From: Parasitella parasitica
Lineage: Eukaryota > Mucoromycota > Mucoromycetes > Mucorales > Mucoraceae
DNA: 64,000 bases
Direction of reading: 5' to 3'
Assembly: GCA_025201805.1 (NCBI GenBank)
Contig: MU619238.1
Coordinates: 360,233-424,232 of the forward strand
Part shown: positions 23,384-35,163 of the stretch, one piece after another
How the letters are laid out: the number at the start of each line of letters is the position of its first letter
Position numbering within the stretch: position 1 is the stretch's first letter
Translations under genes and position numbers: made by a program
The notes under the pieces: generated by a model
What the model saw: the letters and a program-made list of their open reading frames with translations, nothing else
What the model was told of the DNA's origin: nothing
The model's database searches: none

Positions 23384-24418
23384 ATGCCTTCTCTTGAAAA
23401 AGTCGCTATTATTGGTTCTGGTAACTGGGGTTCTGCTATTGCCAAAATTGTTGGTACAAACACTGCTCGTCACAACGATTTATTCGAACCCACTGTTCAT
23501 CAATGGGTATTTGAAGAACAAATTGACGGCAAAAATCTGACAGATATCATCAATGAAAAGCATGAGAACATAAAGTACTTGAAGGGCGTTGCTCTCCCCC
23601 ACAATGTCATTGCTGTTCCTGATGTTACCCAGGCTTGTGAAGGCGCCTCTTTGGTCGTTTTTGTTGTTCCGCACCAATTTATTCATGGCATTTGTGAAAA
23701 AATGAAAGGCCATTTAGCTCCTAATGCCCGTGCTATCTCTCTCATTAAAGGTCTTGAAATCACCACTGACGGCACCCGCCTCTTTTCCGAAGAAATCTCT
23801 CGCATTTTAGGCATTCCTTGTGCAGCTTTGAGCGGTGCCAACATTGCTAACGAGGTTGCAATGGAGAAGTTTTGTGAATCTACTATTGGTTGTCCCAACG
23901 CTGAGGATGGATTGATCTTTAAGAGATTATTTGATACACCTTATTTCCGCATCAATGTCATTCAAGACCACGTTGGCGTTCAGCTTTGTGGAGCTCTAAA
24001 GAACGTTGTCGCCGTAGGAGCTGGTTTCTCTGATGGCCTCGGACATGGTAGCAATACAAAGGCTGCAATTATTCGTTTGGGTCTTATGGAAATGCGAAAA
24101 TTTGGTCAAACATTCTTTGGTGATGCTGTCCAGACCGAAACTTTCTTCGAATCTTGCGGTGCTGCTGATTTAATCACTACATGCAACGGTGGCCGTAATA
24201 GAAAAGTAGCCGAAGCCTTTGTCTTGACCGGTAAACCAATTGAACAATTAGAAACTGAATTATTGAATGGTCAAAAGCTACAAGGTACTTTAACAGCACA
24301 AGAAGTGAATCAATTCTTACAAGCCAGAAACATGCAACACGAATTCCCTCTCTTTAATACTGTTTACCGTATTGTATATGAAGGTGTTTCTCCTGAACTT
24401 ATTACTGTTGACATTTAA
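23384..24418 (+). CDS. GPD1: NAD-dependent glycerol-3-phosphate dehydrogenase
   Basis: Intronless, 344 residues, full family length. The N-terminal Rossmann loop is IIGSGNWGSAIAKIVG, binding NAD. ISLIKGLE and the LCGALKNVVAVGAGFSDG helix carry the catalytic Lys residues, and NTKAAIIRLGLMEM follows. The C-terminal block (SCGAADLITTCNGGRNRKVAEAF) binds substrate phosphate. It reduces dihydroxyacetone phosphate to glycerol 3-phosphate in the cytosol, feeding glycerol (osmoprotection, redox balance) and phospholipid synthesis. There is no N-terminal mitochondrial or peroxisomal targeting extension. The absence of introns and a strong TATA box fit a highly expressed housekeeping or stress gene. 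Confidence 0.97.
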   Translation: MPSLEKVAIIGSGNWGSAIAKIVGTNTARHNDLFEPTVHQWVFEEQIDGKNLTDIINEKHENIKYLKGVALPHNVIAVPDVTQACEGASLVVFVVPHQFIHGICEKMKGHLAPNARAISLIKGLEITTDGTRLFSEEISRILGIPCAALSGANIANEVAMEKFCESTIGCPNAEDGLIFKRLFDTPYFRINVIQDHVGVQLCGALKNVVAVGAGFSDGLGHGSNTKAAIIRLGLMEMRKFGQTFFGDAVQTETFFESCGAADLITTCNGGRNRKVAEAFVLTGKPIEQLETELLNGQKLQGTLTAQEVNQFLQARNMQHEFPLFNTVYRIVYEGVSPELITVDI

Positions 24419-24881
24419 ACAAAAAAAAAAAACTTTAATGAATTTAGATACCTTTTGTAAATAATTAGAATAATCAGAATTTTAGACAAATTTAGGATAA
24501 TAATAAAAAACGTTCAATAATTTAATCCAAAATTTCAATTGTCAATCTCTATCGCCAAATTTGGAATACTTATTGTATCCCCGCTTATACATAGAATATG
24601 ATTGGTTGGATGTAATTTTAAAACACAGCTGTACCTTGAATGTTGGTGTCAAAGATGCTGATTTATATGGAAGCTATTAGCAGAAAGATGTTGATGAAGC
24701 TATAGTTAGAATGGCAAAGGTCCTCACCAGGTGATTAAATGACGATTTAATGTGGCTCTAAATGCACAAATGAATCAATTAGCTCTTTTATCTGTCAACG
24801 GTCATTCAAAATCCGTCCAAAAAAAGATTTCTTTACCACGTTCGATAAGTCACTCATTTACGTTGACCTTTTGAAGCCACT
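24419..24881. other. Intergenic
   Basis: 463 bases, AT-rich. AATAAAAAA near 24501 could serve as a poly(A) signal for the dehydrogenase gene. Nothing else seen. Confidence 0.5.
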
Positions 24882-26201
24882 ATGAATACATACGAGTTTA
24901 ATGACAGGCAGTTTGATATAAAAACTACCCGCTCATGGTTCATCTATTCAAAAGAAAATCATATAGACCCAATTCAAATTTATCGTGTAGATACACAGCA
25001 TTTCGAGATCAGAGATATTGATAACAATATCCTGTTTGAATTGAACTACAAAGATATTCATCAAGACATACGCTTCCAGTATGCAAAACATGCATATTTA
25101 GACGAAACCTTGCTATTCTTCATTGCTGCACGGTCAAGTGATGGGATACACTCTTACTTATATCTTGTAAACCCTTTAAAGGAGCAATCTTTCCATCGAC
25201 TTGATCTCAATCGAGATATAAAAGGCATTGTCACGAACATATTTGTGTCTAGTGCTCTCAAGGTAAATGTTCTCATATTTTTTCCTTAAATAAGCAACTA
25301 AATGAATATGCAGAATGAAAGTAGGAATGACTATCACATTGTGACGCTAGGTACATTAGATTCTGCCATTTATGTGTTCAGGATAACTGCTGAGATGATG
25401 ACTGAAAAGCAGCCGTTGGCATGCGCATTACTGAGATCAGACGCTAGAAACTCAATAACCCAGCAACTGATTGTTCTCGATACTCAATCGAAATCACCAG
25501 CAGATGTTTATATGATGTGCGGAGGGTCCAATGGCATCATTGATTTCTTTCTGGTGAAGGCTGACTGCAAGGTAGAAAATGAGCCTATCATTGATTTTGT
25601 AAGCCATCAGCTTGGTAAATTACCCTCAAATTGTATAGTAGCGTTTGATTTTTCGAATATAAGTCAAATAGCTAACCATTTTTTTCATTTTTAGTGCCCA
25701 TTGTATCAATTCAATGTCACAAGATAAACGATCGAGAAGTCTTATTAGCCATTAGCCAAGAACTTTTCAATCCAAATCGCATTAGTCGGTCTACCGAGCC
25801 TTCTGTCTCCATGTTAAAGTTTAATACAAAGAAATTAGTAGGTAAAAACATCACATCAATGAAATTCCAGAGAGGAACACACATCATTAGTGGAGATATA
25901 ATGACAAAAGGTACGCTAGCACCACAGGTAAAACAAATGTAGGTTTTAACAAAAAATAGAGTGTTTCCAAACACGCGCCTGCTATTTTGACCCGGATAAC
26001 GGCCTTCTCATGATGACACAATTTGAATTTGACGTGAACAGGTTTGAGTTTGGTGAAAAAACAGACACTTTTCTGCAAGGAATTCCGCAAGACCTGCAAC
26101 AGGTTGCCGTTCTCGATAAAAACACAAGTTGGGTTCTGGGAAAACAAGCTTTACAAAAACTGAAGTTAGCCAAAGGACTCAAAAGGAAACAATCAACATA
26201 A
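24882..26201 (+). CDS. Unidentified protein, possibly a beta-propeller
   Basis: Not recognised. Four exons join in frame: one ending ALK|gtaaat (about 25263), a second starting NESRNDYHIVTLG, a third after HQL|gtaaat ... ag|TGCCC starting VPIVSIQCHK, and a fourth after ACAAAAG|gtacgct ... atag|AGTGT starting CFQTRACYFDP. The product is about 405 residues with alternating hydrophobic beta patterns: YHIVTLGTLDSAIYVFRI, VYMMCGGSNGIIDFFLV, EVLLAISQELF, and GLLMMTQFEFDVNRFEFG. These resemble blades of a WD40-like propeller without canonical WD dipeptides. There is no signal peptide or membrane helix. The C-terminus is basic (KLAKGLKRKQST), which could suit nuclear localisation. The long, multi-exon, frame-preserving structure supports a real gene. 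Confidence 0.6.
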
Positions 26202-26437
26202 ATCAAGTGATTTCCCCATGCTTGCATTCTTTTTAGGAGGAAAGATATACAGTTTAGAAATTTTTATTTAAACAAAAGAGAGGGAGATACATGATAAGAT
26301 TATTAAAGAAATATGAGAATATTTCCAATGTTTTATATCCATTGGGAACTTTGATAGTATTAGACGCCATTTATATTGATGATTAGAAGGAAGGGTCACA
26401 GAGATTCACGGTGAGTGTAAACTGAATTTCAAGGGAT

Positions 26438-27725
<1,288 letters not shown>

Positions 27726-27906
27726 TTTATATCTGCCTCTGTCTCTGTCTCTAGTGTGCCTCGTTTGAATGAAAATGGATACGAGAAGAAAAAAGAAAGT
27801 AAAGAAAGGAGGGAAGAAGGGAAGAAGGGAAGAAGGGGAAATGGGTTTATATTGTGTCGAAAAATAGGATTTTCTTCTAACAGGTTCAAAGGTTTAAAAA
27901 GCAGCA

Positions 27907-29271
27907 TCAACCAACCACGATGGGAGAATCATGTTGCATTTGCTCTTCAGCTTGCGCTTTAAATAATTGAGCGTTGGGCTCTGGTATAATGGCTATATGT
28001 TCGTCGTTGATCTTAACTTCCATGCCTCTCTCTGGAGTGTGGAACTTGTCTTTGATAGGCTGCAACAGGACATTTAGTTTAGGAGTGACAACCAGAATGT
28101 TGTTGGTGGGAATTGTAAGCCAATCAGCCTTTTCAAATGTCAAAGGTTCTACATCACAAGGAGATTCAATAATGAAACCAGCATGTTCAGCAATCTCTCA
28201 ATTTACCTGATGCAACGACAACAATGTCTTCTCGTCTGTCAGCCTTCACCATGCGATAATGCCCAGGGCGATAGCATTCGAATCTTGTACCGGACGAAAA
28301 ATACAGCGACGCTGCTTCTTCGGATTTGCTGCTGATGTAACGAATGCAAACAACTGTTTGACCATCGGTAACTGCAAAATTTAATAATGATGGCTGATAT
28401 TTTGTATGTTAGCATGGCTATTTAAGATCACATTCAACTCTTCTACCTCGGTAATGTTGTATTCCTCAGCATAAGCATTCAATCGAGCAACTGTCTTGAG
28501 CATCGCTTCTTTCAATTCTTGATGTTCAAACGAATTGGCGTTTGGGTTTTTCAGCTATTTAGATGGATGAGTCACCTATTATATTGCCAATGTCTGGCCA
28601 ACTTACAAAGCTTAGGAATAAAGCAAAGGCCCATTCCGAATCTGTGCTGCCCTGGACAAACAAAAAAAGCTCTTCCGGTAAAGAGTTTTGCAATTTACGC
28701 TTGAATTTATCGAATTCAGCAATACCTCCATTATGCATCCACATCAAGCGTCCAAAACTACAAATGTATAAAACTGTGAATCTTTCTGGCTGTATAATTT
28801 GCCAACTAACTTACGACCAAGGATGGCAATTTGTTTCAGAAACAGCTCCAGATGTGCTTGCACGGACGTGAGCAAACACAAGTGGGCTCCTAACCTTTTC
28901 AGCAAGTCTCACCAAGTTGATGTTGTTCCATGCTGGTGTTACGGAAGTGAAGATACAGGGTGTTATGGGATCCTGCTCTGTCTCCGGTGTTTCATTATCA
29001 TACCATCCAACGCCAAATCCATCGCCTAAGCAGATGTCGTCAGTCTTCTCGTGAGTTGCCATTTAGACTCGAAATTGCTTCTTACCGTTCAATGGTCTCC
29101 TAGCATCCAAACGCAATCGAGAATCAAACGATTGGTTAACAATAGAGTGCTTTGGCCGTGTAATAAGCTAAAGCAACCAGTGAATCAAGGATTTCATTTT
29201 AACACTACCTGAAGACTTACATGAGCCAGTAGAATGGGTTGGTTTCCTTTGTATAACAGAAATCTACACAT
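27907..29271 (-). CDS. DUG3: Dug3-type class II glutamine amidotransferase
   Basis: The start is fixed by MCRFLLYKGNQPILLAH: the Cys after Met is the N-terminal nucleophile once Met is removed. Splicing at CTCAT|gtaagt and then LNG|gtaaga (about 29086) leads to DGFGVGWYD. Later blocks are VFAHVRASTSG, NCHPWSFGRLMWMHNGGI and STDSEWAFALFL, all typical of the Ntn-amidotransferase glutaminase domain in Dug3/YafJ proteins. Further exons (NPNANSFEHQELKEAML, VTDGQTVVCIRYISS) lead to the end PIVVG at 27907; about 380 residues. Dug3 works with the peptidase Dug2 (and Dug1) to degrade glutathione in the cytosol. No Dug2 is seen nearby. Confidence 0.92.
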
Positions 29272-29539
29272 GTTGCGAATTAGTGAAAGAAGAAAGAATG
29301 TGGAAAGAAGAAAAAAATATCTAGCCTTTAACCAAAAGAAACAGATCTTTGATTGGTTTATGTACGAATGCTGTCATTTTCTTCCATTCGCCCGACATTC
29401 AATCCTTTGTTTTCTATCTTCAAAAAGGGGATTGCCGTTTCATAAAAAGCATCAAATGATTCGGTCAAGACATGTGGATGCTTCTCATACCATTTGGTAG
29501 TATATCAAAATAGCCACAAAAAAGTCATGCAGTAAAGTA

Positions 29540-30400
29540 CAGAGGCTCCACCCCAAAGAGCTGAATTCGCTTTTGTCTTTGACTGAATCCATTTTTTTTA
29601 TGGCCCAAAGTTCGTTTTTGTGAACTGCCCAAATTCGCTTTTGTATTAGTCAATGTTCGCTTTTGCAGCACTCAATGTTAGACACATAAATATTTTTTAA
29701 ATTAGAGGGGTTTTTTATTGAGGTTTTTCTGAAAATTGGTAACAGAGTGTTGAGCAATATTAAGGGTCTTTCTGCTAACGCTTTCACTAAATTCACTAAT
29801 TCTAGTTTTTAATCTTCTATTTCTCGAAAAACACTTTGTCCCATTGAATTCTTTATAACCGACTAGAAATTTTCAATTGGATTGAGTTTAGGAGAATATG
29901 GAGGAAGAGATATAGCTCTATAGCCTCTCAACTCGATTAAACTCGTGATACTCTGGGAGGTATGAATTGGTCCATTATCCTTGATGTATAAATTTTTCAT
30001 TTCAGGAAGCCTGACCATCTCATCAAATTTCTTTGAATCAAATCTCATATAATGCCCTGTGATAGTTCCTTATGACAAAGTTTTTGCCACAGGCTTCTTT
30101 CTTTTCTTACTTCCATCGACCTTTACTTTTTTAGGCTTAAACGGCTCCCTTATCAAAGTCGAAATAACATCGTGAGTATCGAAAAGCAGACAATAAAGAT
30201 CCAACATTGAAAGGATTCGTCTCTTCCTCATAATCGATTGCCTCATTTCCTTGTTCATCAGCAATGTTCCCTTGTCCATCTTCATAACAAAAAGTTGTTG
30301 CTCATTTCAAATAAGATAAAAAAAAAAAAATTATGAACAGCAGTTTACAAAAACGAATTTTAGTTCTTTGGAAAGCGAACTTAATCAATAAAATATAAAT
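29540..30400 (-). mobile_element. Decayed Tc1/mariner element with subterminal repeats
   Basis: Starts TA|CAGAGGCTCC at 29538-29549, a Tc1-like end. Next come four spaced copies of a TTCG(C/T)TTTTG motif (29565-29574, 29611-29620, 29634-29643, 29656-29665). Two inverted copies (ACGAA at 30352, GCGAAC at 30375) lie at the other side, within a stretch matching the left end in reverse (CAAAA-CGAATT--AG-TCTTTGG). The expected right terminus (reverse of CAGAGGCTCC) is missing. Between them lies the dead transposase on the minus strand. Confidence 0.65.
29725..30291 (-). pseudogene. Dead Tc1/mariner transposase
   Basis: Minus strand. The catalytic core reads NLYIKDNGPIHTSQS (second Asp), then RGYRAISLPPYSPKLNPIEN (third catalytic residue Glu). 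A stop follows where a Trp normally occurs (IENFW), after which the frame continues open (about RNRRLKTRISEFSESVS) to near 29725. An upstream stop separates a basic stretch (KPKKVKVDGSKKRKKP). The N-terminal DNA-binding domains and first catalytic Asp are not seen, so the copy is both truncated and interrupted. Confidence 0.75.
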
Positions 30401-30401
30401 T

Positions 30402-30959
30402 ACAGTGGCTCCTTAATGCTTAAGAACGGCCTTGTCGGCTTTGCGCTAAAAGTAGACTGGAGATTTATTCAAGATGAAAAGAAAACAGTTATTTATGAGA
30501 TCCCAACTGGTTCAGGTAAGATATATTAAATAGTAACATCGGATTGCCAGGCGTTACAACGATTTTTAAATTACGGATACAGCTTGAAGGAAACGGCTTG
30601 CTTGATTTAGCTTGCATAACTAGCCACAATGGAATTGCCATGTAGAATAACAAACAGAAAAACGACGAGTGAAGCAAATAAATAACCGTTAATACGCTGG
30701 CAAGTAATACACCGTGTTCTTCATCAGTCAAATGCGAATAAAAGAACCAAGGGCTTCTGTGCTCACCTTGTACCAAACAAAACGGCTTCCGCTTGGTAAA
30801 GCTTACGGCTCTCGATTTGCAGGATTTCTTTTTCGCAAGAGAAAGCAAAAAAATTACCTAAGGCATTATATACGTACCAACGGTATGATTTGATATGTAT
30901 CTTTATTGGCAAGCTAATACCAGTAAACCTCTTTTTTTTTCTGCGCAGTCTGCGGAGAA
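30402..30959. other. Second Tc1-like left end and unassigned sequence
   Basis: TA|CAGTGGCTCC at 30400-30411 matches the left end at 29540 in the same orientation, as if a second element inserted into or next to the first. No partner right end (GGAGCCACTG) was found downstream. The 119-codon minus-strand frame at 30489-30848 has a hydrophobic stretch (SVLTVIYLLHSSFFCLLFYM) but no recognised family. Confidence 0.45.
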
Positions 30960-32006
30960 CTAAATATTGTGATCAATCCTTCCTTTGCAATTTTGCTCAG
31001 AAATCTCATGTGTACTCTGTTTGATGTGCTCAATCAATTCATTTGAGCCTCTCAAACCTGGTTTTCTTTTGACCAAAGTTTTCAGCTTCGAGAAACACTC
31101 CTCAATAAGGTTGAGGGAAGGCGAATAAGGAGGCAACAGGCTCATGTGATGATTTGAATTCTTGAAAAGCTCTTTTACCACAGGCGATTTGTGAATGGAA
31201 GCATTATCCATCACAAAAAAAGTGGGAACCAGCATTGGTATCATCCAGCTTCTTCATAACCCCACTCACAAAACCCTTAAAGATCTCCCCTGTCGTGCCA
31301 ACTTTGACAACTTTAACTGAGACATCTTCAACGCCATGGTAGGAGATGCCTGCAAGAATTGACATATTTACAGCTCGCTTCGTGGCATTTACAACTACGC
31401 TTGAAGAGCCTTTCTTGGGGTAGCCTTGTCCACGTACAAGATTAGCATTGAATCCAGCCTCGTTCATAAAGATGCAATTGGTCTTGTAGGCGATACCTCT
31501 TTCAGGTTATCTTTGGACAACATAATCGTACGGTATCTTTGCTGGATCGTTGCCTCGGTGTTTCTTCGCTCCCTCACTGGCTTTGTACGCTTTAGCGTAA
31601 ATCCAAGGCCATTGACAAGGTAATGCCATACGCCACTTGTAGATATGCCTTTGCAAGCAAGGTCTGGGAACTTCTGTTCCAATGCTTCTTTGAGCATATC
31701 AAGAGTCTGTGTGCAGTCCTCGTCCAAAAGCTTTTTGATATACTCTCCATGCTCATGCTCAAACTTTGTTGTCTCCTTTTATCTTCCTCCTCTTGGCTTC
31801 TTCTCCACACGGCCCTCCGTGTACCAAACATCTAGGATATTTCTGACAGATGAGGTGGACAATTGGTATCGTCGCGCAGCCTCTGAAGCAGTAATTGTTC
31901 CATTTTCTGCAACTTGCTCGATGACAAGTTGTCTAACGACGGTTGGAATATCTTTATACAATTTTTTTTCGGCTCTTCTGTCTTTGGTTGATGAAGTACG
32001 AGGCAT
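30960..32006 (-). pseudogene. Frameshifted Tc1/mariner transposase with mutated catalytic Asp
   Basis: Nearly full-length transposase broken into about five frames. The start (32006) encodes MPRTSSTKDRRAEKKLY, then a helix-turn-helix (ASEAARRYQLSTSSVRNILD). Downstream pieces carry STSGVWHYLVNGLGFTLKR (second HTH) and NCIFMNEAGFNANLVRGQG, where the first catalytic Asp of the usual FxDEAGFN is Asn (AAC). FFVMDNASIHKSPVVKELF (second Asp), LLPPYSPSLNLIEECFSKLK (Glu) and a tail ending at 30960 complete it. At least three indels are needed to link the pieces. No clean terminal repeats; TACGGTA-like motifs recur at about 30878-30890, 32052 and 32112-32190 and could be their remains. Confidence 0.8.
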
Positions 32007-32389
32007 TTTTTTTAGATCAAGTGTGATTGAGAAATGTGAAATGTGAAATAATACGGTATGTAAAAGAGAATAGAAAGGCTATAATTAAGCAGAATGTAAG
32101 CTATGTAATGTATACGGTACAAATGATGCAATGATTGCCATCCTAATTAACGTTTCATGCCACCAGTACCGTACCTACCTACCGTACCAAACCTACAGTA
32201 TGTTGTCATGTCATTGTCAATTTATTCTCATGTAGTGCACATTTGCCATTTTGATCTAATGTTTTTGCAAATTCAGATACAGGCTTAGCTAATTGCAATT
32301 TTTTTTTGTAATATTGAATGCATTCTAGTGTTACAAACTATAGGTAAACTAACTAAACAGATTGCATCATGTTTTGAACTTACATATTT

Positions 32390-33087
32390 CTGTCCCAAAT
32401 CTAGGATTAAGCATAACAGCATGCGGCTTTACTCAACATGCGAGTGGTGCCAGCGTCATGTTTGAGCTGATGAAAGTCCAATGCCCCGCCTCACTTCACG
32501 ACTTGCCCCCGTTCTGTATGCAATTGAATAAGCTAAGAATGCTCCAGCAATTTTACGATAATTACTGTTCAGTAACTGCAAGCAACAATCGCAAAAAGAA
32601 ATCTCCCGCACATGCTGATCTGGATTTAGACAGAATATTGAATAAAGTACATTATGCGTGCGCGGCAACTTCCCGACGACACTTTGCTCCAGCGACTTCT
32701 CCCCCACCTCCAAACTTCTGCCGGCCACTCGCAATAGTACAAGTTGATAGCGAACCCGTTGAGGCAAACCTGCGCGCAGCAGCTCGACACTCTGGACCGC
32801 TGTACCTTCTCGTCCCTGTAGCGACAAAACGACTCTTTGTGCCGGCCCCAATGCTCAGACTATCTCGTCTTGTCGTCGCTCTCTGGGAGTAGACCCCGTT
32901 TTATAGCTGCCTATGACACTCTTGGAGCATAGCCAGTTTCTTCGATGGCGTCTTGGTTGGCTCCCTGGGGGGGGGGCAAACCTCGACCATGCCCATACTA
33001 TTCTACAATACACCTCTCCCGCGCCCATGTCACTACTTGCCTCAACGTCCACCGTCGGCTCCAAATGCCAAAATCCATCTAGGATCC
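32390..33087 (-). pseudogene. Decayed coding segment of unknown family in a GC-richer island
   Basis: Base composition rises well above the flanks from about 32430 to 33240. On the minus strand one frame runs from about 33087 (DRILDGFWHLEPTVDVEASS) to 32456 with only one stop (TGA at 32855, where Trp would fit: DEIV*ALGPAQRVVL). The frame contains LPRTHNVLYSIFCLNPDQHV. A poly-C tract near 32971-32980 may hide a frameshift, because an alternate frame also reads coding-like after it. The plus strand also has a 176-codon open frame (32362-32892), but its composition looks like a shadow. I suspect a Mucoromycota-expanded, repeat-associated gene family; no function is claimed. Confidence 0.4.
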
Positions 33088-33666
33088 TATCTCCTACTTA
33101 CTTAATATACTACCTGTAAAGAAGCCTCGTGATGCTCATCTTATTTCTTCCTGGTCTGCCCGTTGGACTATTATCCGCCTTCTTCTGTTTGAATTGGACT
33201 ACATTTTTCATGCTAACGCTTTCCCCCCTCCCCCAGCAAATCTAGGTGCTAGTTTGGTACATTGGTTGCAAGGTTAAAAGTGCTTATATTTCTGATATGT
33301 ATCTGAATCTTTCTTTTTACTCTCTTCACTTTTCTTTAATTCTTGTCTTTTCCCTGTTTTTCTTTTTCTATTTCTATTTTCTTACTCTTGTTTTGATGTC
33401 TCTTTATTCTTCAATACTTTTTTCTTTTTCCCTCTTCACTCTTGGGAGGGGTCTTTCAACTTCTTATCTTGGCGAGCTGGTTTGGGGCGACCTTTTATTT
33501 TTATTTTCCTTTTTAAATAAATCTCCATTTAATCGTACCTGATCCACACTTGGTATAGGTGCTTTATTTATGGTCATTTTTTACGCTAAAGTAAGCCCCC
33601 CTTGAAAGCTATTGCTTAAAAAAAGGATGATTTTCAGATTTGTAGCAGAAAAAAGCGCCAAAAAAG

Positions 33667-33699
33667 TGAATATGTGCATATCCATGTGGCATATTCACA
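33667..33699. repeat. Inverted repeat, 9-base arms
   Basis: GTGAATATG and CATATTCAC are perfect reverse complements separated by 15 bases. Role unknown. Confidence 0.6.
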
Positions 33700-35101
33700 T
33701 CTCGGGATGTCTAATACATTATTTAGGGTCTTCTCAAGTATGAAAATATCTTTTAAACCCAAAATGTCAAATATATACATCTCCTATAAGTTATTAAAGG
33801 TTGATTAAAATACACTCATCTATTATCCAACTATATCGTATCGCCTAAGAAGATATAGTGTAATAAGGACGACGTTATCTATAGAAGTAGATCCTTCATG
33901 TACAGTAGTTAATAAATATTCTCGAAAAATGCAAAGTTTTCCAAAACATCTGACGAAAAGCCATTATCTCACTAAACATAACTCTCTAAAGAACGTATTG
34001 TAAAAGTCTAAAACAATAATAATAGTAAAACGTTCAACATTATACAAAATGAGTGTACTCACTTAAAAGATTTCTCTTTTAACGTTTTTGGGATTTTTTT
34101 TTTAGACCATCAATGTTCAGCGATTGTCCATAAAACACCCATCATTAAAAAAAGGGCAATTTCGCCCAAATCCAATGTTTAACCTTAGAGATGGCATTTT
34201 TTCTCAGCACATTTCTTGGTCAAAATGGGCACAAAAACTTGCTCTTTCGCCTCAATGACAGTGCACTGCAAGCTTATATGCGATAGTGAGAGTTTTCTTA
34301 AAAAGCATATATTCAAATAATCGCTTTTCCTGAAAAATTTTAGGAACAAGTGTGCTTTGATATTTGTAACTTTGGATGTAAAATTGAACGCTCTATAAAC
34401 TGATATTAATTGACTAGTATAATTAGCATGCGTATCTTTCAGTATCCTTGAAGAATGAAAAATAGAGATGTTTCAAGACCCAACTGCGGTTCAGAGTTAA
34501 AATGCCGCCCATTCTGCTGCTGCTGCTGATTCTACGGCATTATCACATTGCTCTACTTCAGATGCAAGTTATTGAATAGCAACATACACTAAACATCCCT
34601 TAATTTATATATTATGTTTTACTGTCTCAATTTTTTGATCCACTTGCCTTCCCAGCAAAGATAGAATTTCATTGAGAAGACAGATTGCTGCTGATCTGTT
34701 AACTACATTTAGCGCGCGCTTCAAATTTTTGTTTTGCTCTGGCAATACTAGAGTATGCAACAGCACCAATGTATATGAGCTTTTATTTTCACTACCAAAT
34801 CTCTTATAAGCGGTACAACAACCGTCTGTAGCGTTGCTCTTGTCTTGCACTCACTGCATTAATTTGAGCCAACCAATAGATAACTGATCCCTATTTATCT
34901 TTTCGTCAAAGGCATTATATTGATGTTGGTAATCGAGAATATGTTGTTTAATTATGTATATATATGGAGTGTAAACATAAACAAACTGACTCTTTCTACT
35001 ATATGTACATTCAAGAAAAGTTGTGTGTAAATTACACATAAACACAGTCGAGATTGAGGAATGTTTTCAAACATGCGTAAAAACACATTCTCAATACAAT
35101 G

Positions 35102-35109
35102 TATAAATA
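35102..35109 (+). promoter_or_regulatory. TATA box of choice-of-anchor-A gene
   Basis: TATAAATA about 55 bases before the ATG at 35164. Confidence 0.55.
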
Positions 35110-35163
35110 GGATCATTTCTTATATTGATTCATTTCAAATCAACTACATACAAATTGGTAATC

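Larger units (their letters stand above)
33088..35163. other. 2 kb intergenic DNA
   Basis: Pyrimidine-rich tract at 33310-33440 (many TTTCTT units), then AT-rich DNA with no gene recognised. A 9-base inverted repeat (GTGAATATG at 33667, CATATTCAC at 33691) could form a hairpin. The 81-codon frame at 34605-34850 has no motif. Confidence 0.5.

Noticed and set aside
30489-30848. 119-codon minus-strand frame with a hydrophobic helix
   Set aside because: Isolated between transposon fragments, with no recognisable domain or splice support.
32362-32892. 176-codon plus-strand frame
   Set aside because: The minus-strand frame over the same DNA has the more protein-like sequence; the plus frame looks like its shadow.
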